Positions 50,583 to 60,912 of a DNA stretch of 64,000 bases are shown piece after piece (position 1 is the stretch's first letter; every line of letters starts with the position of its first letter). The stretch spans positions 1 through 64,000 of the forward strand of contig JAKPCH010000001.1 in assembly GCA_029553375.1 (NCBI GenBank). The letters run 5' to 3'. The DNA comes from Deltaproteobacteria bacterium. Its GTDB lineage: Bacteria; Desulfobacterota; Syntrophia; Syntrophales; UBA8958. The notes under the pieces are model-generated. The model searched no databases and had not been told where the DNA came from. It was given only the letters and a program-made list of their open reading frames with translations. The position numbers and the translations under genes were made by a program.

Positions 50583-51677
50583 TTAGACCGACCCCTCCCG
50601 TAGGGCGGTGACGCAAAAGACGCCCTTCCCCTCGAGGGCGGGACGGAAACAGAGGTTGTCGGAGACGCACCGGGCGGGTGTTGCGTCGCCTTTTCGCCAG
50701 CGCTCTACGAGGCGGGGTTCCCGAATGAAGGGACGGCTCATGGAGATGAGGTCCGCCTCGCCCGAAGCCAGCACGTCTGCGGCCACGAGGGGGGAGCGGA
50801 TACCCCCCACGAGGATCACGGGGATCCGTAGGACCTCTTTTATGGCTTTCGCCTCCTTACGGAAATAGGCCTCCTTCTCGGGGGAGTCGATGCGGGTGCG
50901 GCTCGGTGAGAGCCTTCCCCCCGTGATGAGACCGCCGCTGACCTCCACGGCGTCCACCCCCGCCTCTTCCATCATCCGGGCCGCCGCCGCGGCCTCCTCC
51001 ATGGTGAGACCACCCTCGATGTGGTCCCCCCCGTTGATCTTGACGAGGATCGGGAAATCCTCGCCCACGGCCGATCGAACGGCGGCGATGATCTCTTGGT
51101 GGATGCGGGCCCGGTTTTCTATCCCACCCCCGTATTCGTCTTTGCGGCGGTTAAAGAGGGGGGATAGAAACTGGCTGAGGAGGTAACCGTGGGCGGAGTG
51201 AATCTGGACGGCGTCGAAACGGGCCTCCTTGGCCCTGGCCGCGGCGGCGGCGAAGGAACGGCAGAGGATGTCCAGGTCTTCATGGGTCATCACCCGTCCG
51301 CCGCCCCCGTCATCGGAGACGGACCAAGGGGGGTGACCAGAGGTGCCGGTGTCGGCGAATCGTCCGGCATGGGCGAGTTGGCAGGCGATCTTTCCCCCTC
51401 GACGGTGGACCTCCTGTGTCATCTCCCTCAAGGGCGGGACGCACTCGTCCCGGTCGACGGCCAGTTGTCGCGGCGTGGCCCTCCCGGCGGGGTGGACGAA
51501 GGAATGGGACGTGATGATGAGCCCCACGCCCCCCGCGGCAAGGTCGCCCATCATCTCCACGAGTCGCGGCGTCGGCGCCCCCTCGGCCGTGGCGAGGCCC
51601 TCCCACGTGGCGGAACGGACGAAGCGGTTCTCAAGGTTCAGGGTGTTGATGGATATCTTCGCAAAGAGCCTCTCCAT
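50583..51677 (-). CDS. NADH:flavin oxidoreductase, Old Yellow Enzyme family
   Basis: A 364-residue FMN-binding TIM-barrel reductase. Family motifs include ITSHSFVHPAGRA near residue 60, CQLAHAGRFAD near residue 100 and SAHGYLLSQFLSPLFNRRKDEYGG near residue 168, and the C-terminal GGIRSPLVAADVLASGEADLISMSRPFIREP. It is short and lacks the second half of the enoate/2,4-dienoyl-CoA reductases, so it is a simple OYE-type reductase of alpha,beta-unsaturated compounds. Several Cys remain at the C-terminus (CVSDNLCF, VFCV). Divergent from the DUF255 gene, convergent with mobA. Confidence 0.9.
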   Translation of the reverse strand: MERLFAKISINTLNLENRFVRSATWEGLATAEGAPTPRLVEMMGDLAAGGVGLIITSHSFVHPAGRATPRQLAVDRDECVPPLREMTQEVHRRGGKIACQLAHAGRFADTGTSGHPPWSVSDDGGGGRVMTHEDLDILCRSFAAAAARAKEARFDAVQIHSAHGYLLSQFLSPLFNRRKDEYGGGIENRARIHQEIIAAVRSAVGEDFPILVKINGGDHIEGGLTMEEAAAAARMMEEAGVDAVEVSGGLITGGRLSPSRTRIDSPEKEAYFRKEAKAIKEVLRIPVILVGGIRSPLVAADVLASGEADLISMSRPFIREPRLVERWRKGDATPARCVSDNLCFRPALEGKGVFCVTALREGSV

Positions 51678-51759
51678 GGGCGACCTCCTCCGTCGTTGTC
51701 GCCGATTCTCCTACAGGATTTCGACCGTGTTTAGCAAGGATATCCGGGGGCGATTCGCC

Positions 51760-51788
51760 TTGACCTCCGGGGGCGGCGGGTCTATGGG
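51760..51788 (+). promoter_or_regulatory. Weak promoter upstream of the DUF255 gene
   Basis: TTGACC at 51760-51765, 17-base spacer, TATGGG at 51783-51788. The leader to the ATG at 51867 would be about 70 bases. Confidence 0.3.
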
Positions 51789-51866
51789 ATAAGGAGGAAC
51801 GGCCGGAAGACCCCGGTTCGGGGATCGCGGCCGATAATCCCCCCAGGGGGTCCCGGAGGTCCCGCC

Positions 51867-53945
51867 ATGAACCGCCTCGTCGACGAAACCAGTCCTTACC
51901 TGCGCAGTCACGCCTCCCAGCCCGTTGACTGGTACCCGTGGGGGGAGGAGGCCTTTGCCGCCGCCCAGGGGCAAGACAAGCCCATCTTCCTCTCCATCGG
52001 CTACGCGACCTGCCATTGGTGTCATGTCATGGCCCGGGAGACCTTTTCGGACCCCGACATCGCCGAGATCATGAACCGGGCCTTCATCAACGTGAAGGTG
52101 GACCGGGAGGAGAGGCCCGATATCGACGCCGTCTACATGAGCGTCTGTCAGGCCATGACGGGCACGGGGGGATGGCCCCTGTCGCTTTTCCTCACGCCGG
52201 GTGGCGAGCCGTTCTACGCCGGCACCTACCTTCCCCCCTCCGGCCGCCAGGGCCGGCCGGGGATGAGGGAACTGGCGCAGCGCATCGAGGGGCTGTGGCG
52301 GGAGCGGAGATCGGAGCTCCGCTACACGGCCAGGAGAATCGCCGCCCTCTTCGCCCAGTGGTCGCCCCCGCCGGGGGAGGAGATATCCGAAATCTCCCTC
52401 CTGAGCGGCGGGTTCGACGGTCTGGCCGACGCCTATGACCCCGTCCACGGCGGGTTCGGCGCCGCCCCCAAGTTCCCCATGACCACGAAGCTCCTCTATC
52501 TCCTCCGTGCCTTCAGGCGTTTCCAGGACGACAGGGCCCTGGCCATGGTGGAGGATACCCTACGATCCATGCGCCGGGGGGGCATCTACGACCATGTGGG
52601 CTTCGGTTTCCATCGTTACGCCACGGACGCCCGTTGGTTTCTCCCCCACTTCGAGAAGATGCTCTACGACCAGGCCCTGATCGCCCTGGCCTACCTGGAG
52701 GCCGGCCAGGCCACGGGTAGATGGGAGTATCTCAAGACGGCCCGGGAGGTAATCACCTATGTCCTGTCGGATCTCCGCTCCCCCCAGGGGGCCTTTTACT
52801 GCGCCCGGGACGCCGACACGGAAGGGGAGGAGGGGCGTTTCTACCTCTGGGAGGCGGAGGAGATCCGCCGCGTCCTGCCGCCCCGGGAGGGGGAGATCTT
52901 CCTCCGGGTCTTCGGGGTGAAGGACGAGGGGAACATCGACGCCGAAGGTGCGGGGCTGGGGAGGGGGACAAACGTCCTTCATCAGACGAGACCCCTCGAA
53001 CTCTGGGCCTCGGAACTCGGTCTCTCCCGGGGCGACCTGGAACGGGTCCTCGAGGGGTGCCGCCGCCTCCTCCAACGGGAACGGGAGAGGAGGATCACGC
53101 CGTTTCGGGACGAGAAGATCCTCACGGACTGGAACGGCCTGATGATCGCCGCCCTCGCCTGCGCCGCCCGCGTCCTCGACGACGAGACGTATCTGGAGGC
53201 CGCCCGGGACGCGGCGGGATTCGTCCTCGCCCACCTCAAGGATGATGTCCTGGGTCTTCTCCACTGCCGCCGCCAAGGGGGGCACGTACCGGCCTTCCTC
53301 GACGACTACGCCTTCTTGGTCTGGGGCCTCATCGAGCTCTACGAGAGCTCCTACGACCGGTCCTATCTCGAAACGGCCGTTTCGTTGAACCGGGACCTCT
53401 TGGAAGGGTTCTGGGACGACGAAGGGGGAGGATTCTTCTTCACCTCCCGGGACCACGAACGACTCCTCTACCGGCGGAAGACCATCCAGGACGGGGCCGT
53501 CCCCGCGGGCAACGCCGCCGCCGCCATGAACCTCCTCCGCCTGGCCCGCCTGACGGGGGAGGCCCGCCTCGAGGACAGGGTCCGCCACATGACGAAGACC
53601 TTCGCCGGGACCCTGGGACAGGCCCCCTCCGAGGCGTCCTTCTTTCTCTGCGCCCTCGATTTTCTCCTCGGCCCCTCCTACGAGATCGTCATCGCGGCTT
53701 CTTTCGACAGTCCCCTCGCCCGCACCGCCCATCGGGCCCTGTGGCGTGAGTATTATCCCAACAAGGTCGTCCTCCTCGTGGGTGAGGAGGAAGGCGACGA
53801 AACCGTCTCGCGCCTCTGTCCCTGGGACGGGAAAACGTGGACGGGTCACAGGGGGGCGAGGATCTACGTATGCACCGATCGGGCCAGCCGTCCCCCGACG
53901 ACGGACATCGGGGAGGTCCTTGACATCATCCGGGGGGAATCATGA
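51867..53945 (+). CDS. DUF255 thioredoxin-domain protein (YyaL/SSP411 family)
   Basis: A 692-residue protein: an N-terminal thioredoxin-like domain (about 1-170) with the conserved [17 protein letters not shown], whose WCHVM site resembles CxxC, then a large alpha/alpha barrel like cellobiose/N-acylglucosamine epimerases ([20 protein letters not shown] near residue 310, [24 protein letters not shown] near residue 420). The family is widespread from bacteria to mammals (SPATA20), but the activity is not settled. GGAGGTCCCGCC before the ATG. Its last 6 bases overlap the methyltransferase gene on the other strand. Confidence 0.88.
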   Translation: MNRLVDETSPYLRSHASQPVDWYPWGEEAFAAAQGQDKPIFLSIGYATCHWCHVMARETFSDPDIAEIMNRAFINVKVDREERPDIDAVYMSVCQAMTGTGGWPLSLFLTPGGEPFYAGTYLPPSGRQGRPGMRELAQRIEGLWRERRSELRYTARRIAALFAQWSPPPGEEISEISLLSGGFDGLADAYDPVHGGFGAAPKFPMTTKLLYLLRAFRRFQDDRALAMVEDTLRSMRRGGIYDHVGFGFHRYATDARWFLPHFEKMLYDQALIALAYLEAGQATGRWEYLKTAREVITYVLSDLRSPQGAFYCARDADTEGEEGRFYLWEAEEIRRVLPPREGEIFLRVFGVKDEGNIDAEGAGLGRGTNVLHQTRPLELWASELGLSRGDLERVLEGCRRLLQRERERRITPFRDEKILTDWNGLMIAALACAARVLDDETYLEAARDAAGFVLAHLKDDVLGLLHCRRQGGHVPAFLDDYAFLVWGLIELYESSYDRSYLETAVSLNRDLLEGFWDDEGGGFFFTSRDHERLLYRRKTIQDGAVPAGNAAAAMNLLRLARLTGEARLEDRVRHMTKTFAGTLGQAPSEASFFLCALDFLLGPSYEIVIAASFDSPLARTAHRALWREYYPNKVVLLVGEEEGDETVSRLCPWDGKTWTGHRGARIYVCTDRASRPPTTDIGEVLDIIRGES

Positions 53946-54743
53946 GGAGGGGGACGGCGTCTTTCTCACCAGGGCGTATTGGTGATGCTCCCCTTCGCCG
54001 TCCGTGTCCCGTTCCTGGGCGACGACCTCGAGGCCTCCCTCGGTGCAGAGGCGGTGGAAATCCTCCGGAGTCAAGGAGGTCATGGTGATGACGTTTCGGG
54101 CGTAATCCCCCTCCTTGGGGCGGTACTTGGGGGTGCCGTCGTCGTAGCGGTACTGGATGAGGCCGAGGGCGTTTACCCCCATGAGGGCCGCGGCAAGGCG
54201 AAGGATCCGGCGGGTGTATCCCCGGGACGGGAAGTGCTTGAATACCCCCACGGAGAAAAAGAAGTCCACCGTCCCGGCGGGGATTAGACGGAGGACCTCC
54301 TCCGGCCCCTCGGCGGGGACGAGGACGGGCCGGAAGTTTTGGCCCCCCGCCTCCTTCATCCTCTTAACGCACTCCCTCAGGGTGGGGGGGGAGATCTCGA
54401 GGCCCCAGACCGTTCCGAAGAGGCCGCAGAGGACCCTCGTGACGGCCCCGCCGCCGCACCCCCAGTCGAGGGCCGTCTTCTTTCCTATTTCATCGAGGAA
54501 GGAAGGGTAATGATCCCCGACCATCCTCAGGATCATCCCCCCGAAGAAGTCACCGTAGGAAAGCCACCGCTCCCTGTACCAGCGTCCTTCCCCCAGCCAA
54601 TGGGACTGGTCACGGATCCGCTCCAGGCTGTCGCTCATCCCCCAGTAGGAGCCCGCCGCCGTCGCGAGATCCTCGCCGCCACCACGGGCGGGGCCGAGGC
54701 GGCCGCTCCCTTTCGGGGAATCATTCCCCCTTCGGATGGCCAT
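53940..54743 (-). CDS. Class I SAM-dependent methyltransferase
   Basis: A 267-residue methyltransferase. The SAM-binding motif I reads [15 protein letters not shown] near residue 90 with [16 protein letters not shown] following and the motif IV-like [22 protein letters not shown] near residue 155. The methyl acceptor is unknown. The ATG at 54743 lies inside the mnmG stop (TAATG), so the two genes are coupled on one transcript; an internal start (MSDSLERI) is also possible. Tail-to-tail overlap of 6 bases with the DUF255 gene. Confidence 0.82.
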   Translation of the reverse strand: MAIRRGNDSPKGSGRLGPARGGGEDLATAAGSYWGMSDSLERIRDQSHWLGEGRWYRERWLSYGDFFGGMILRMVGDHYPSFLDEIGKKTALDWGCGGGAVTRVLCGLFGTVWGLEISPPTLRECVKRMKEAGGQNFRPVLVPAEGPEEVLRLIPAGTVDFFFSVGVFKHFPSRGYTRRILRLAAALMGVNALGLIQYRYDDGTPKYRPKEGDYARNVITMTSLTPEDFHRLCTEGGLEVVAQERDTDGEGEHHQYALVRKTPSPSS

Positions 54744-56647
54744 TAGTCGATGCACGTCTCGTCCGGCGGTGCAGTCGAAACCGGCGCCCTCTCGAGACGT
54801 TTGATGGCGATGAGAACGGCCGTGAGGGCGGCCCCCGTCATGCCGGGGATGCGTCCGGCCTGGGCGACCGTTTCGGGTCTCACCCTCTTCAGTTTCATCC
54901 TCAGCTCGTTGGAGAGTCCGGCGACGGTATCGTAGTCCAAGTCGGGGGGAATCCTCTTCCCCTCCTGGTCCCGCAGCTTCTCCACGGCCTCGCGTTGTCT
55001 TTTTATATAACCCTCGTACTTGGCCTCGATCTCCACCTGGCGCTTTACCTCTTCGTCTTCGACGGGCTCCCAGCCCGGCAGGGGTCTCAGGTCGTCGTAG
55101 GAAAGGCCCTCCCGCTTCAGGATCTGGAAAAGGCTGGAGGGGGTCTTCAGGGGCGCCGTCCCCATCCCCGCCAGGAGGTCGTTGATCTCGCCGACGGGAT
55201 AGAGACGGGCGTTGGAGAGCCTGCCGATGACGGCCCAGATACGGCGCTGGCGCTCCTTGACCAGGGCGGCCGTCTCCGCGTCGATGAGACCCAGCTCGTG
55301 ACCCATACCGGCCAGGCGGAAGAGGGCGTTGTCCTCCCTGAGGATGAGGCGGTATTCGGCCCGGGAGGTAAACATCCGGTAGGGCTCGTCGACGCCCCTG
55401 GTGATGAGATCGTCCACCATGACGGCCATGTAGGCGTCCGCCCGGGTGAGGAGGAAGGGGGGACGTCCCGAGACGGCGCAGGCGGCGTTGATCCCCGCCC
55501 AGAGCCCCTGGGCGGCGGCCTCCTCGTATCCCGACGTCCCGTTGATCTGGCCCGCCAGGTAGAGGCCCTGCACGAGTTTCGTCTCCAGGGTGGGGCGCAG
55601 CTGGGTGGGCTGGACGAAATCGTATTCGATGGCGTAGGCGAAACGCATGATCTGGGCCTCCTCGAGACCGGGGACGCTGTGGACGATCCGTTCCTGTAAA
55701 TGGGGGGGGAGGCTGTTGCCGAGGCCCTTGGCGTAGATCTCCTCCGTCTCCAGGCCCTCGTGTTCCAGGACGACGGGATGGCGGTCCTTGTCGGTGAAAC
55801 GCATGACCTTGTCCTCGAGGGAGGGGCAGTAGCGGGCCGAGACGCCCCGGATCCGCCCGGAGTAGAGGGCCGATTCCCCGATGTTCGCCCTCATGATCTC
55901 GTGGGTCTCGGAGGTAGTGTAACTGAAGTAGGAGGGGAGACGCTCTTCCCTCAGACGTTGAGTGGTGAAGGAAAAGGGACGGGGATGGGGATCGCTGTCC
56001 TGGCGCTCGAGACGGGAGAAATCGATGGTCGACGCCCTGAGGCGGGGAGGTGTCCCCGTCTTCATCCTCCCCATTTCGAAACCAAGGGAGCGCAGACAGT
56101 CCGCGAGTCTGACGGAGGCCGTCTCGCCGGCCCGCCCGGCGGGGACGCGGGTGGTGCCGATATGGATGAGGCCGTTGAGGAAGGTCCCCGTGGTGATGAT
56201 AACGGCCCGGGCTCCGTAGAAGATCCCCAGCTCATCCACCACCCCCCGAACGCGCCCGTCCTCGACGACGAGACTGTCCACGAGGGACTGGCGGAGGCGG
56301 AGACGCGGTTCCCTCTCCAGGGTGGCCTTCATGGCCAGGCGGTAGAGCTGCTTGTCGCACTGGACACGAGAAGACTGGACCGCGGGACCCTTCGAGGCGT
56401 TGAGGAGGCGGAAATGGACGGCCGTGCGGTCGGCGATCCTACCCATCTCCCCCCCTAGGGCGTCCACCTCCTTGACGAGTTGCCCCTTCGCCAGACCCCC
56501 GATGGCGGGGTTGCAGGACATGAGGGCGATGGAGTCGAGGTTGATGTTGAACAGGAGGGTCTCGCAACCCATGCGCGCCGCCGCCAGGGCCGCCTCGCAG
56601 CCCGCGTGTCCGCCCCCCACGACGATGATGTCGAACCCTGACGACAA
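54743..56647 (-). CDS. mnmG: tRNA uridine-5-carboxymethylaminomethyl modification enzyme MnmG
   Basis: A 634-residue FAD enzyme (family norm about 625) that, with MnmE, forms the cmnm5 group on U34 of tRNAs. The FAD motif IIVVGGGHAGCEAALAAARMG lies at residues 7-27, and SCNPAIGGLAKGQLVKEVDALGG near residue 48. The C-terminal region ARRIPGMTGAALTAVLI is intact. The start is TTG at 56647, since the nearest ATG (MFRP...) is in another frame; GGGAGG lies 11 bases upstream. MnmA, which thiolates the same base, is encoded at 15286. Confidence 0.96.
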   Translation of the reverse strand: MSSGFDIIVVGGGHAGCEAALAAARMGCETLLFNINLDSIALMSCNPAIGGLAKGQLVKEVDALGGEMGRIADRTAVHFRLLNASKGPAVQSSRVQCDKQLYRLAMKATLEREPRLRLRQSLVDSLVVEDGRVRGVVDELGIFYGARAVIITTGTFLNGLIHIGTTRVPAGRAGETASVRLADCLRSLGFEMGRMKTGTPPRLRASTIDFSRLERQDSDPHPRPFSFTTQRLREERLPSYFSYTTSETHEIMRANIGESALYSGRIRGVSARYCPSLEDKVMRFTDKDRHPVVLEHEGLETEEIYAKGLGNSLPPHLQERIVHSVPGLEEAQIMRFAYAIEYDFVQPTQLRPTLETKLVQGLYLAGQINGTSGYEEAAAQGLWAGINAACAVSGRPPFLLTRADAYMAVMVDDLITRGVDEPYRMFTSRAEYRLILREDNALFRLAGMGHELGLIDAETAALVKERQRRIWAVIGRLSNARLYPVGEINDLLAGMGTAPLKTPSSLFQILKREGLSYDDLRPLPGWEPVEDEEVKRQVEIEAKYEGYIKRQREAVEKLRDQEGKRIPPDLDYDTVAGLSNELRMKLKRVRPETVAQAGRIPGMTGAALTAVLIAIKRLERAPVSTAPPDETCID

Positions 56648-56695
56648 GGCCTAAACATCCTCCCTTGCATGAATAAGGCTAAAAATCCGTCACCT

Positions 56696-56725
56696 TTCAT
56701 AATCCCCGGGGGGCGTGATTTTCAA
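56696..56725 (-). promoter_or_regulatory. Possible mnmG promoter
   Basis: Minus strand TTGAAA (56725-56720), 18-base spacer, TATGAA (56701-56696). The leader to the TTG start would be about 40 bases. Confidence 0.45.
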
Positions 56726-56753
56726 CCCCTTTGTCGGTCCCCGGCCATGGGTG

Positions 56754-56783
56754 TTGACAAGGCCTTCGGCGGGGCACTATGAT
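56754..56783 (+). promoter_or_regulatory. Near-consensus promoter of the ogt operon
   Basis: TTGACA at 56754-56759, 18-base spacer, TATGAT at 56778-56783. The -10 ends 8 bases before the ogt ATG at 56792, and there is no ribosome site, which suggests a leaderless message. Confidence 0.6.
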
Positions 56784-56791
56784 CCCTATCC

Positions 56792-57415
56792 ATGGGAGAT
56801 AGGGATTGTCGGGGAAAAAACCGGGGGGATGACGGGGGCCTGTCCTATCGGGTTCTCGTCACCCCCATCGGCGAGGTGGCGGTCGTCTGGGGCCGAGACG
56901 GGGAGGAGGTGCGCCTCCGGCGGGTGGTCCTGCCCGGCCAGGGAGGGGCCTCCCCCACGGCCGGGTCGTTAGTCCCGGCCGCGGGGGCCGATGACGGGGG
57001 TTTGGAGGATCTCATGGAGGGGATCGAGGCCTTTTTGCGGGGGATCCCCGTCTCGTTCCCTTTCCCGGAGGAGGGCCTGGGGGGCTGGAGCTCCTTTTCG
57101 CTGAGGGTTCTCAAGGCGGTCTGGTCGATCCCGCGGGGGCGGGTGGCGAGCTACGGAGGGGTGGCAAGGGCCGCGGGCAGGGACGGGGCCGCCCGGGCCG
57201 TGGGTCGCGTCATGGCCGCCAACCCCTTCCCCATCGTCATCCCCTGCCACCGCGTCGTCAGGGGCGACGGCAACCTGGGCGGTTTCGGAGGGGGTCGGGC
57301 GATGAAGGAATACCTCTTGCGTCTGGAAGGGGTAAGGATCTCCCATGGTCGTATCACCAACTCCTGCCTCTGGAACGGCGCCGGCGTCCTGTCGGCGGAG
57401 AGGGATCGACGGTGA
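56792..57415 (+). CDS. ogt: Methylated-DNA-protein-cysteine methyltransferase
   Basis: A 207-residue suicide repair protein that takes the methyl group from O6-methylguanine onto its own Cys. The active site IVIPCHRVVRGDGNLGGFGGG lies near residue 150, preceded by the DNA-binding helix GRVASYGGVARAAG and the conserved Arg finger in ARAVGRVMAANPFPI. Its N-terminal part is short and poorly conserved. First gene of the ogt-radical SAM-hisHF unit, with 4-base overlap to the radical SAM gene. Confidence 0.92.
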   Translation: MGDRDCRGKNRGDDGGLSYRVLVTPIGEVAVVWGRDGEEVRLRRVVLPGQGGASPTAGSLVPAAGADDGGLEDLMEGIEAFLRGIPVSFPFPEEGLGGWSSFSLRVLKAVWSIPRGRVASYGGVARAAGRDGAARAVGRVMAANPFPIVIPCHRVVRGDGNLGGFGGGRAMKEYLLRLEGVRISHGRITNSCLWNGAGVLSAERDRR

Positions 57416-58413
57416 ACGTTGAGGCGGCAAAACGGCCTTCCTTCTGGAACAACAGCAAGCGGTACTATGACCTGAAGAGCTACTGGCGGAACCTCTTCGG
57501 CGGCAACGTCTACAAACTACCCATCGACGCCGGGTTCACCTGTCCCAACCGGGACGGGACCCTCGGGTGGGGGGGGTGCATCTACTGCGACGGGAGGGGC
57601 TCCAAGCTCCGCCAGGCCGGTCCCCTCCCCTCGGTGACGGAGCAGATCGAGAGGGGCAAGGCCTACTACGGGGCCAACCGTCGGGCGGCGAAATTCATCG
57701 CCTACTTCCAGACCTTCACCAACACCTACGCCCCCCTGCCCCGCCTCGTCAGCCTCTATGAAGAGGCCCTGAGGCAGAGGGACGTCATCGGCCTCTCCGT
57801 GGGGACGAGACCGGATTGCGTGGACACAGAGATCCTGGACGTATTGGATGGCTACGGCCGGGACCGTCACGTATGGGTGGAATACGGCCTCCAGTCCGTT
57901 CACGACCGGACCTTGGCCTTCCTCAACCGGGGGCACGATCGCGGCGCCTTCCTCGATGCCGTGGCGCGGACGTCGGGGCGTAACATCCATGTCTGCGTCC
58001 ATATCATCGTCGGCCTCCCCGGCGAGACGAGGGCCGATATCCTGGAAACGGCCCGGACCCTCGCCCGCCTGCCCATCCATGGCATCAAGATCCACAGCCT
58101 TTTGGTCCTCAGGGGCACGAGGCTCGGTGACCTCTACGAGGCGGGGGAGATAAACCTCATGAGCCGCCGGGAGTATATCGACACGGTCTGCGACATCCTC
58201 GAGATCCTTCCCCCCCGGGTGGTGATCCAGCGCCTCACGGCGGACGGCTACAAGGACATCTTCCTCGCTCCCTCCTGGGCGGTGAACAAACTGGACGTGT
58301 TGAACGGCATCGACGCCGAACTCAAGAGGCGTAATTCCTGGCAGGGCATCCGTGCCCCGGCGCGGGAGAAGGCCCTTGATTTCTCGTCGGGGTTGGGGGA
58401 AGATGAGACATGA
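57412..58413 (+). CDS. TIGR01212/YhcC-family radical SAM protein
   Basis: A 333-residue radical SAM protein of the YhcC group. The Cys motif is spaced as C-P-N-R-D-G-T-L-G-W-G-G-C-I-Y-C near residue 42 (CxxxxxxxxxxxCxxC), and the conserved YFQTFTNTYAP near residue 100 and EYGLQSVHDRTL near residue 160 follow. Its reaction is not established; relatives act on tRNA or nucleic acid (TtcA/MiaB neighbours). GTG start at 57412, overlapping ogt by 4 bases, and ATGA overlap with hisH. Confidence 0.85.
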   Translation: MNVEAAKRPSFWNNSKRYYDLKSYWRNLFGGNVYKLPIDAGFTCPNRDGTLGWGGCIYCDGRGSKLRQAGPLPSVTEQIERGKAYYGANRRAAKFIAYFQTFTNTYAPLPRLVSLYEEALRQRDVIGLSVGTRPDCVDTEILDVLDGYGRDRHVWVEYGLQSVHDRTLAFLNRGHDRGAFLDAVARTSGRNIHVCVHIIVGLPGETRADILETARTLARLPIHGIKIHSLLVLRGTRLGDLYEAGEINLMSRREYIDTVCDILEILPPRVVIQRLTADGYKDIFLAPSWAVNKLDVLNGIDAELKRRNSWQGIRAPAREKALDFSSGLGEDET

Positions 58414-59048
58414 TCGGCATCATCGACTACCGAGCGGGAAATCTGACCAGCGTCGAGCGGGCCCTGGCACACCTGGGGATAGCCTGCACCGTCACGGACC
58501 GCCCCGAGGTCCTGAGCCGCTGCGGGCGCATCATCTTCCCCGGTGTCGGCGCCGCGGGTAAGGCCATGGCGGAGCTGAGACGGACGGGGTTGGATGTATT
58601 TCTAAAGGATTGGTACCTGGCCGGGAAGCCCATTTTGGGCATCTGTCTCGGCGCCCAGATCGTCCTCGAGGAGAGCGAGGAGAACGACGCGACCTGCCTC
58701 GGCCTCGTCCCGGGCCGGGTGCGGCGTTTCCCTGCGGGTATGAGGGACGCCGACGGCCAGCCTCTCAAGATCCCCCATATGGGATGGAACACCGTCTCTT
58801 TCCTCCGGGACCACCCCGTCTTTAGGGGTCTTCCGGAAGGTGCGGAGTTCTATTTCGTCCATTCCTATTACCCCTCCCCGTCCGACCCCTCCTGGGAGAT
58901 CGGCCGGTCGGAGTACGGCGTCCCCTTCTGCTCCGCCCTGGCCAGGGGGAACCTGGCGGCGGTTCAGTTCCACCCCGAGAAGAGCGGGCGTCCGGGACTG
59001 GAGATCCTGAGGAACTTCAGTACGTGGCGGGGTGGCGATGCTGAGTAA
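58410..59048 (+). CDS. hisH: Imidazole glycerol phosphate synthase, glutaminase subunit HisH
   Basis: A 212-residue class I glutamine amidotransferase that supplies ammonia to HisF in histidine biosynthesis. The nucleophile Cys is in [13 protein letters not shown] near residue 82, and the His-Glu dyad in [12 protein letters not shown] near residue 190. An N-terminal [16 protein letters not shown] is typical of HisH. ATGA overlap upstream and 11-base overlap with hisF. No other his gene is nearby, so the pair may serve histidine synthesis from dispersed genes, or a HisHF-like amidation of a surface sugar. Confidence 0.9.
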   Translation: MIGIIDYRAGNLTSVERALAHLGIACTVTDRPEVLSRCGRIIFPGVGAAGKAMAELRRTGLDVFLKDWYLAGKPILGICLGAQIVLEESEENDATCLGLVPGRVRRFPAGMRDADGQPLKIPHMGWNTVSFLRDHPVFRGLPEGAEFYFVHSYYPSPSDPSWEIGRSEYGVPFCSALARGNLAAVQFHPEKSGRPGLEILRNFSTWRGGDAE

Positions 59049-59817
59049 AAGGATCATACCCTGCCTCGACGTGCGGGACGGGAAACTCACGAAGGGGGTG
59101 AGGTTCGAGGGAAACCGGGACATCGGCGACCCCGTGGAGGCGGCTTACACCTACTACGAAGAGGGGGCCGACGAGATCGTCTTCTACGACATCACGGCCT
59201 CCGCCGAGGGGAGGGGGATCATGATCGACATGGTCCGCCGGGTGGCCGAGAGGATCTTCATCCCCTTTTCCGTGGGGGGAGGGATCAGGACCCTCGAAGA
59301 CATGAGGGAGGTCCTCCTGGCGGGGGCGGAGAAGGTCAGCATCAACTCCGAGGCCGTGAAGAATCCCGGCCTGATCGACGCGGGGGCCGGGGCCTTCGGC
59401 AGTCAATGCGTCGTTCTGGGCATGGACGTCAAGAGGGTCGAGAAGAGTCCTTCGCTCCCCTCGGGGTACGAGGTCGTCATCCACGGCGGCCGTGTGCCGA
59501 CGGGCCGCGACGCCCTCGCGTGGGCCCGGGAGGCGGAGAGACGGGGGGCGGGAGAGATCTGCCTGAACTCCATCGACGCCGACGGCACCCAGGAGGGCTA
59601 CGAGATCGAACTCACGCGCCTCATCTCCACGTCCGTGGGGATACCCGTCATCGCCTCGGGGGGCGCGGGGCGGCCGGATCATCTCTTCCGGGTCCTGACG
59701 GAGGGACGGGCCGACGCCGCCCTCATCGCCTCCATGGTCCATTTCCGCGCCTATACCATCGGCGGCATCAAGGATCATCTCGCCTCCAAAGGCGTCAGGG
59801 TGCGCCGGAGGTGGTGA
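59038..59817 (+). CDS. hisF: Imidazole glycerol phosphate synthase, cyclase subunit HisF
   Basis: A 259-residue (beta-alpha)8-barrel that closes the imidazole ring with ammonia tunnelled from HisH. The catalytic acids sit in [13 protein letters not shown] (Asp near residue 10) and [11 protein letters not shown] (near residue 130); phosphate-binding [10 protein letters not shown] and [12 protein letters not shown] are present. The start at 59038 ([12 protein letters not shown]) matches the family; a GTG at 59032 would add two residues. Normal length, apparently functional. Confidence 0.93.
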   Translation: MLSKRIIPCLDVRDGKLTKGVRFEGNRDIGDPVEAAYTYYEEGADEIVFYDITASAEGRGIMIDMVRRVAERIFIPFSVGGGIRTLEDMREVLLAGAEKVSINSEAVKNPGLIDAGAGAFGSQCVVLGMDVKRVEKSPSLPSGYEVVIHGGRVPTGRDALAWAREAERRGAGEICLNSIDADGTQEGYEIELTRLISTSVGIPVIASGGAGRPDHLFRVLTEGRADAALIASMVHFRAYTIGGIKDHLASKGVRVRRRW

Positions 59818-59859
59818 GTGGTTTCGGATGTTACCGCAGGAATATCGTGAGGTTACGTG

Positions 59860-60888
59860 ATGAAGGCCTTCGTCATCGACAGGATCACCCGTATCGAGGA
59901 AGACCCAAGGCCCCTGGGGGAGATGGAACTCCCCGAGCCGATCCCCCGGGAGGGGGAGATCGTCATCCGCCTCCGGGCCTGTGGTGTCTGTCACACGGAG
60001 CTGGACGAGATCGAGGGCCGGACGCCCCCGCCGGAGCTCCCCGTCGTCCCCGGCCACCAGGCGGTGGGCGTCGTCGCGGCGACGGGTCCGGGTGCCGACC
60101 GTTTCCGCCTCGGTGAACGGGTCGGTGTGGGGTGGATCTACTCCTCCTGCGGCCGTTGCCCCTTCTGTCTCTCGGGGCGGGAGAACCTCTGCCCGTCGTT
60201 CCTGGCCACGGGTCGCGACCGGCACGGCGGCTACGCCCCCTTTATGAAGGTCCACCAGGACTACGCCTTCCCCATCCCCGACGCCCTCACCGACGCCGAG
60301 GCCGCGCCCCTCCTCTGCGCGGGGGCCATCGGCTACCGGTCCCTCACCCTGGCGGGCCTCACGGACGGGGGGATCCTGGGCCTTACGGGGTTCGGGGCCT
60401 CGGGTCACCTGGTGCTGAAGATGGCCTCCCACCTCTACCCAAAAAGTCCCGTCTTCGTCTTTGCCCGGCGCCGGGAGGAGAGGCGTTTCGCCCTGGAACT
60501 GGGGGCCGCCTGGGCGGGCGAAACGGCGGATCCCCCTCCGGAACCGATGGACGCCGTCATCGACACGACCCCCGCCTGGATGCCCGTCGTCAAGGCCCTC
60601 GGGGGTCTCAAGGCCGGCGGGAGACTCGTGATCAACGCCATCCGGAAGGAGGAGGCGGACAAATCATCCCTGGAGGGTGTCGATTATCCCTCCCACCTCT
60701 GGATGGAGAAGGAGATCAAGAGCGTGGCCAACGTCACCCGCCGCGACATCGCCGAGATGCTGCGGATCGCTTCCGAGATACCCATCAAGCCGGCCGTCCG
60801 GGAGTATCACTTCCATGAGGCCAACCAGGCCCTCCGCGACCTGAGGCAGAAGGGCGCGAGGGGCGCCAAGGTCCTCGTCTTCCCCTGA
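59860..60888 (+). CDS. Zinc-dependent alcohol dehydrogenase
   Basis: A 342-residue medium-chain dehydrogenase. The catalytic zinc Cys/His are in ACGVCHTELDEIEG near residue 44 and VVPGHQAVGVV near residue 67; the structural zinc Cys set is SSCGRCPFCLSGRENLC near residue 98. The nucleotide-binding GFGASGHLVLKMA near residue 175 lacks the usual GxGxxG but is the version seen in the AdhP-like subclass. The function is likely NAD(P)-dependent interconversion of an alcohol and aldehyde; the substrate is unknown. ATG at 59860 follows a GTG codon. Confidence 0.9.
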   Translation: MKAFVIDRITRIEEDPRPLGEMELPEPIPREGEIVIRLRACGVCHTELDEIEGRTPPPELPVVPGHQAVGVVAATGPGADRFRLGERVGVGWIYSSCGRCPFCLSGRENLCPSFLATGRDRHGGYAPFMKVHQDYAFPIPDALTDAEAAPLLCAGAIGYRSLTLAGLTDGGILGLTGFGASGHLVLKMASHLYPKSPVFVFARRREERRFALELGAAWAGETADPPPEPMDAVIDTTPAWMPVVKALGGLKAGGRLVINAIRKEEADKSSLEGVDYPSHLWMEKEIKSVANVTRRDIAEMLRIASEIPIKPAVREYHFHEANQALRDLRQKGARGAKVLVFP

Positions 60889-60912
60889 GGGGCGCGGGGC
60901 GATAAACCCCTC

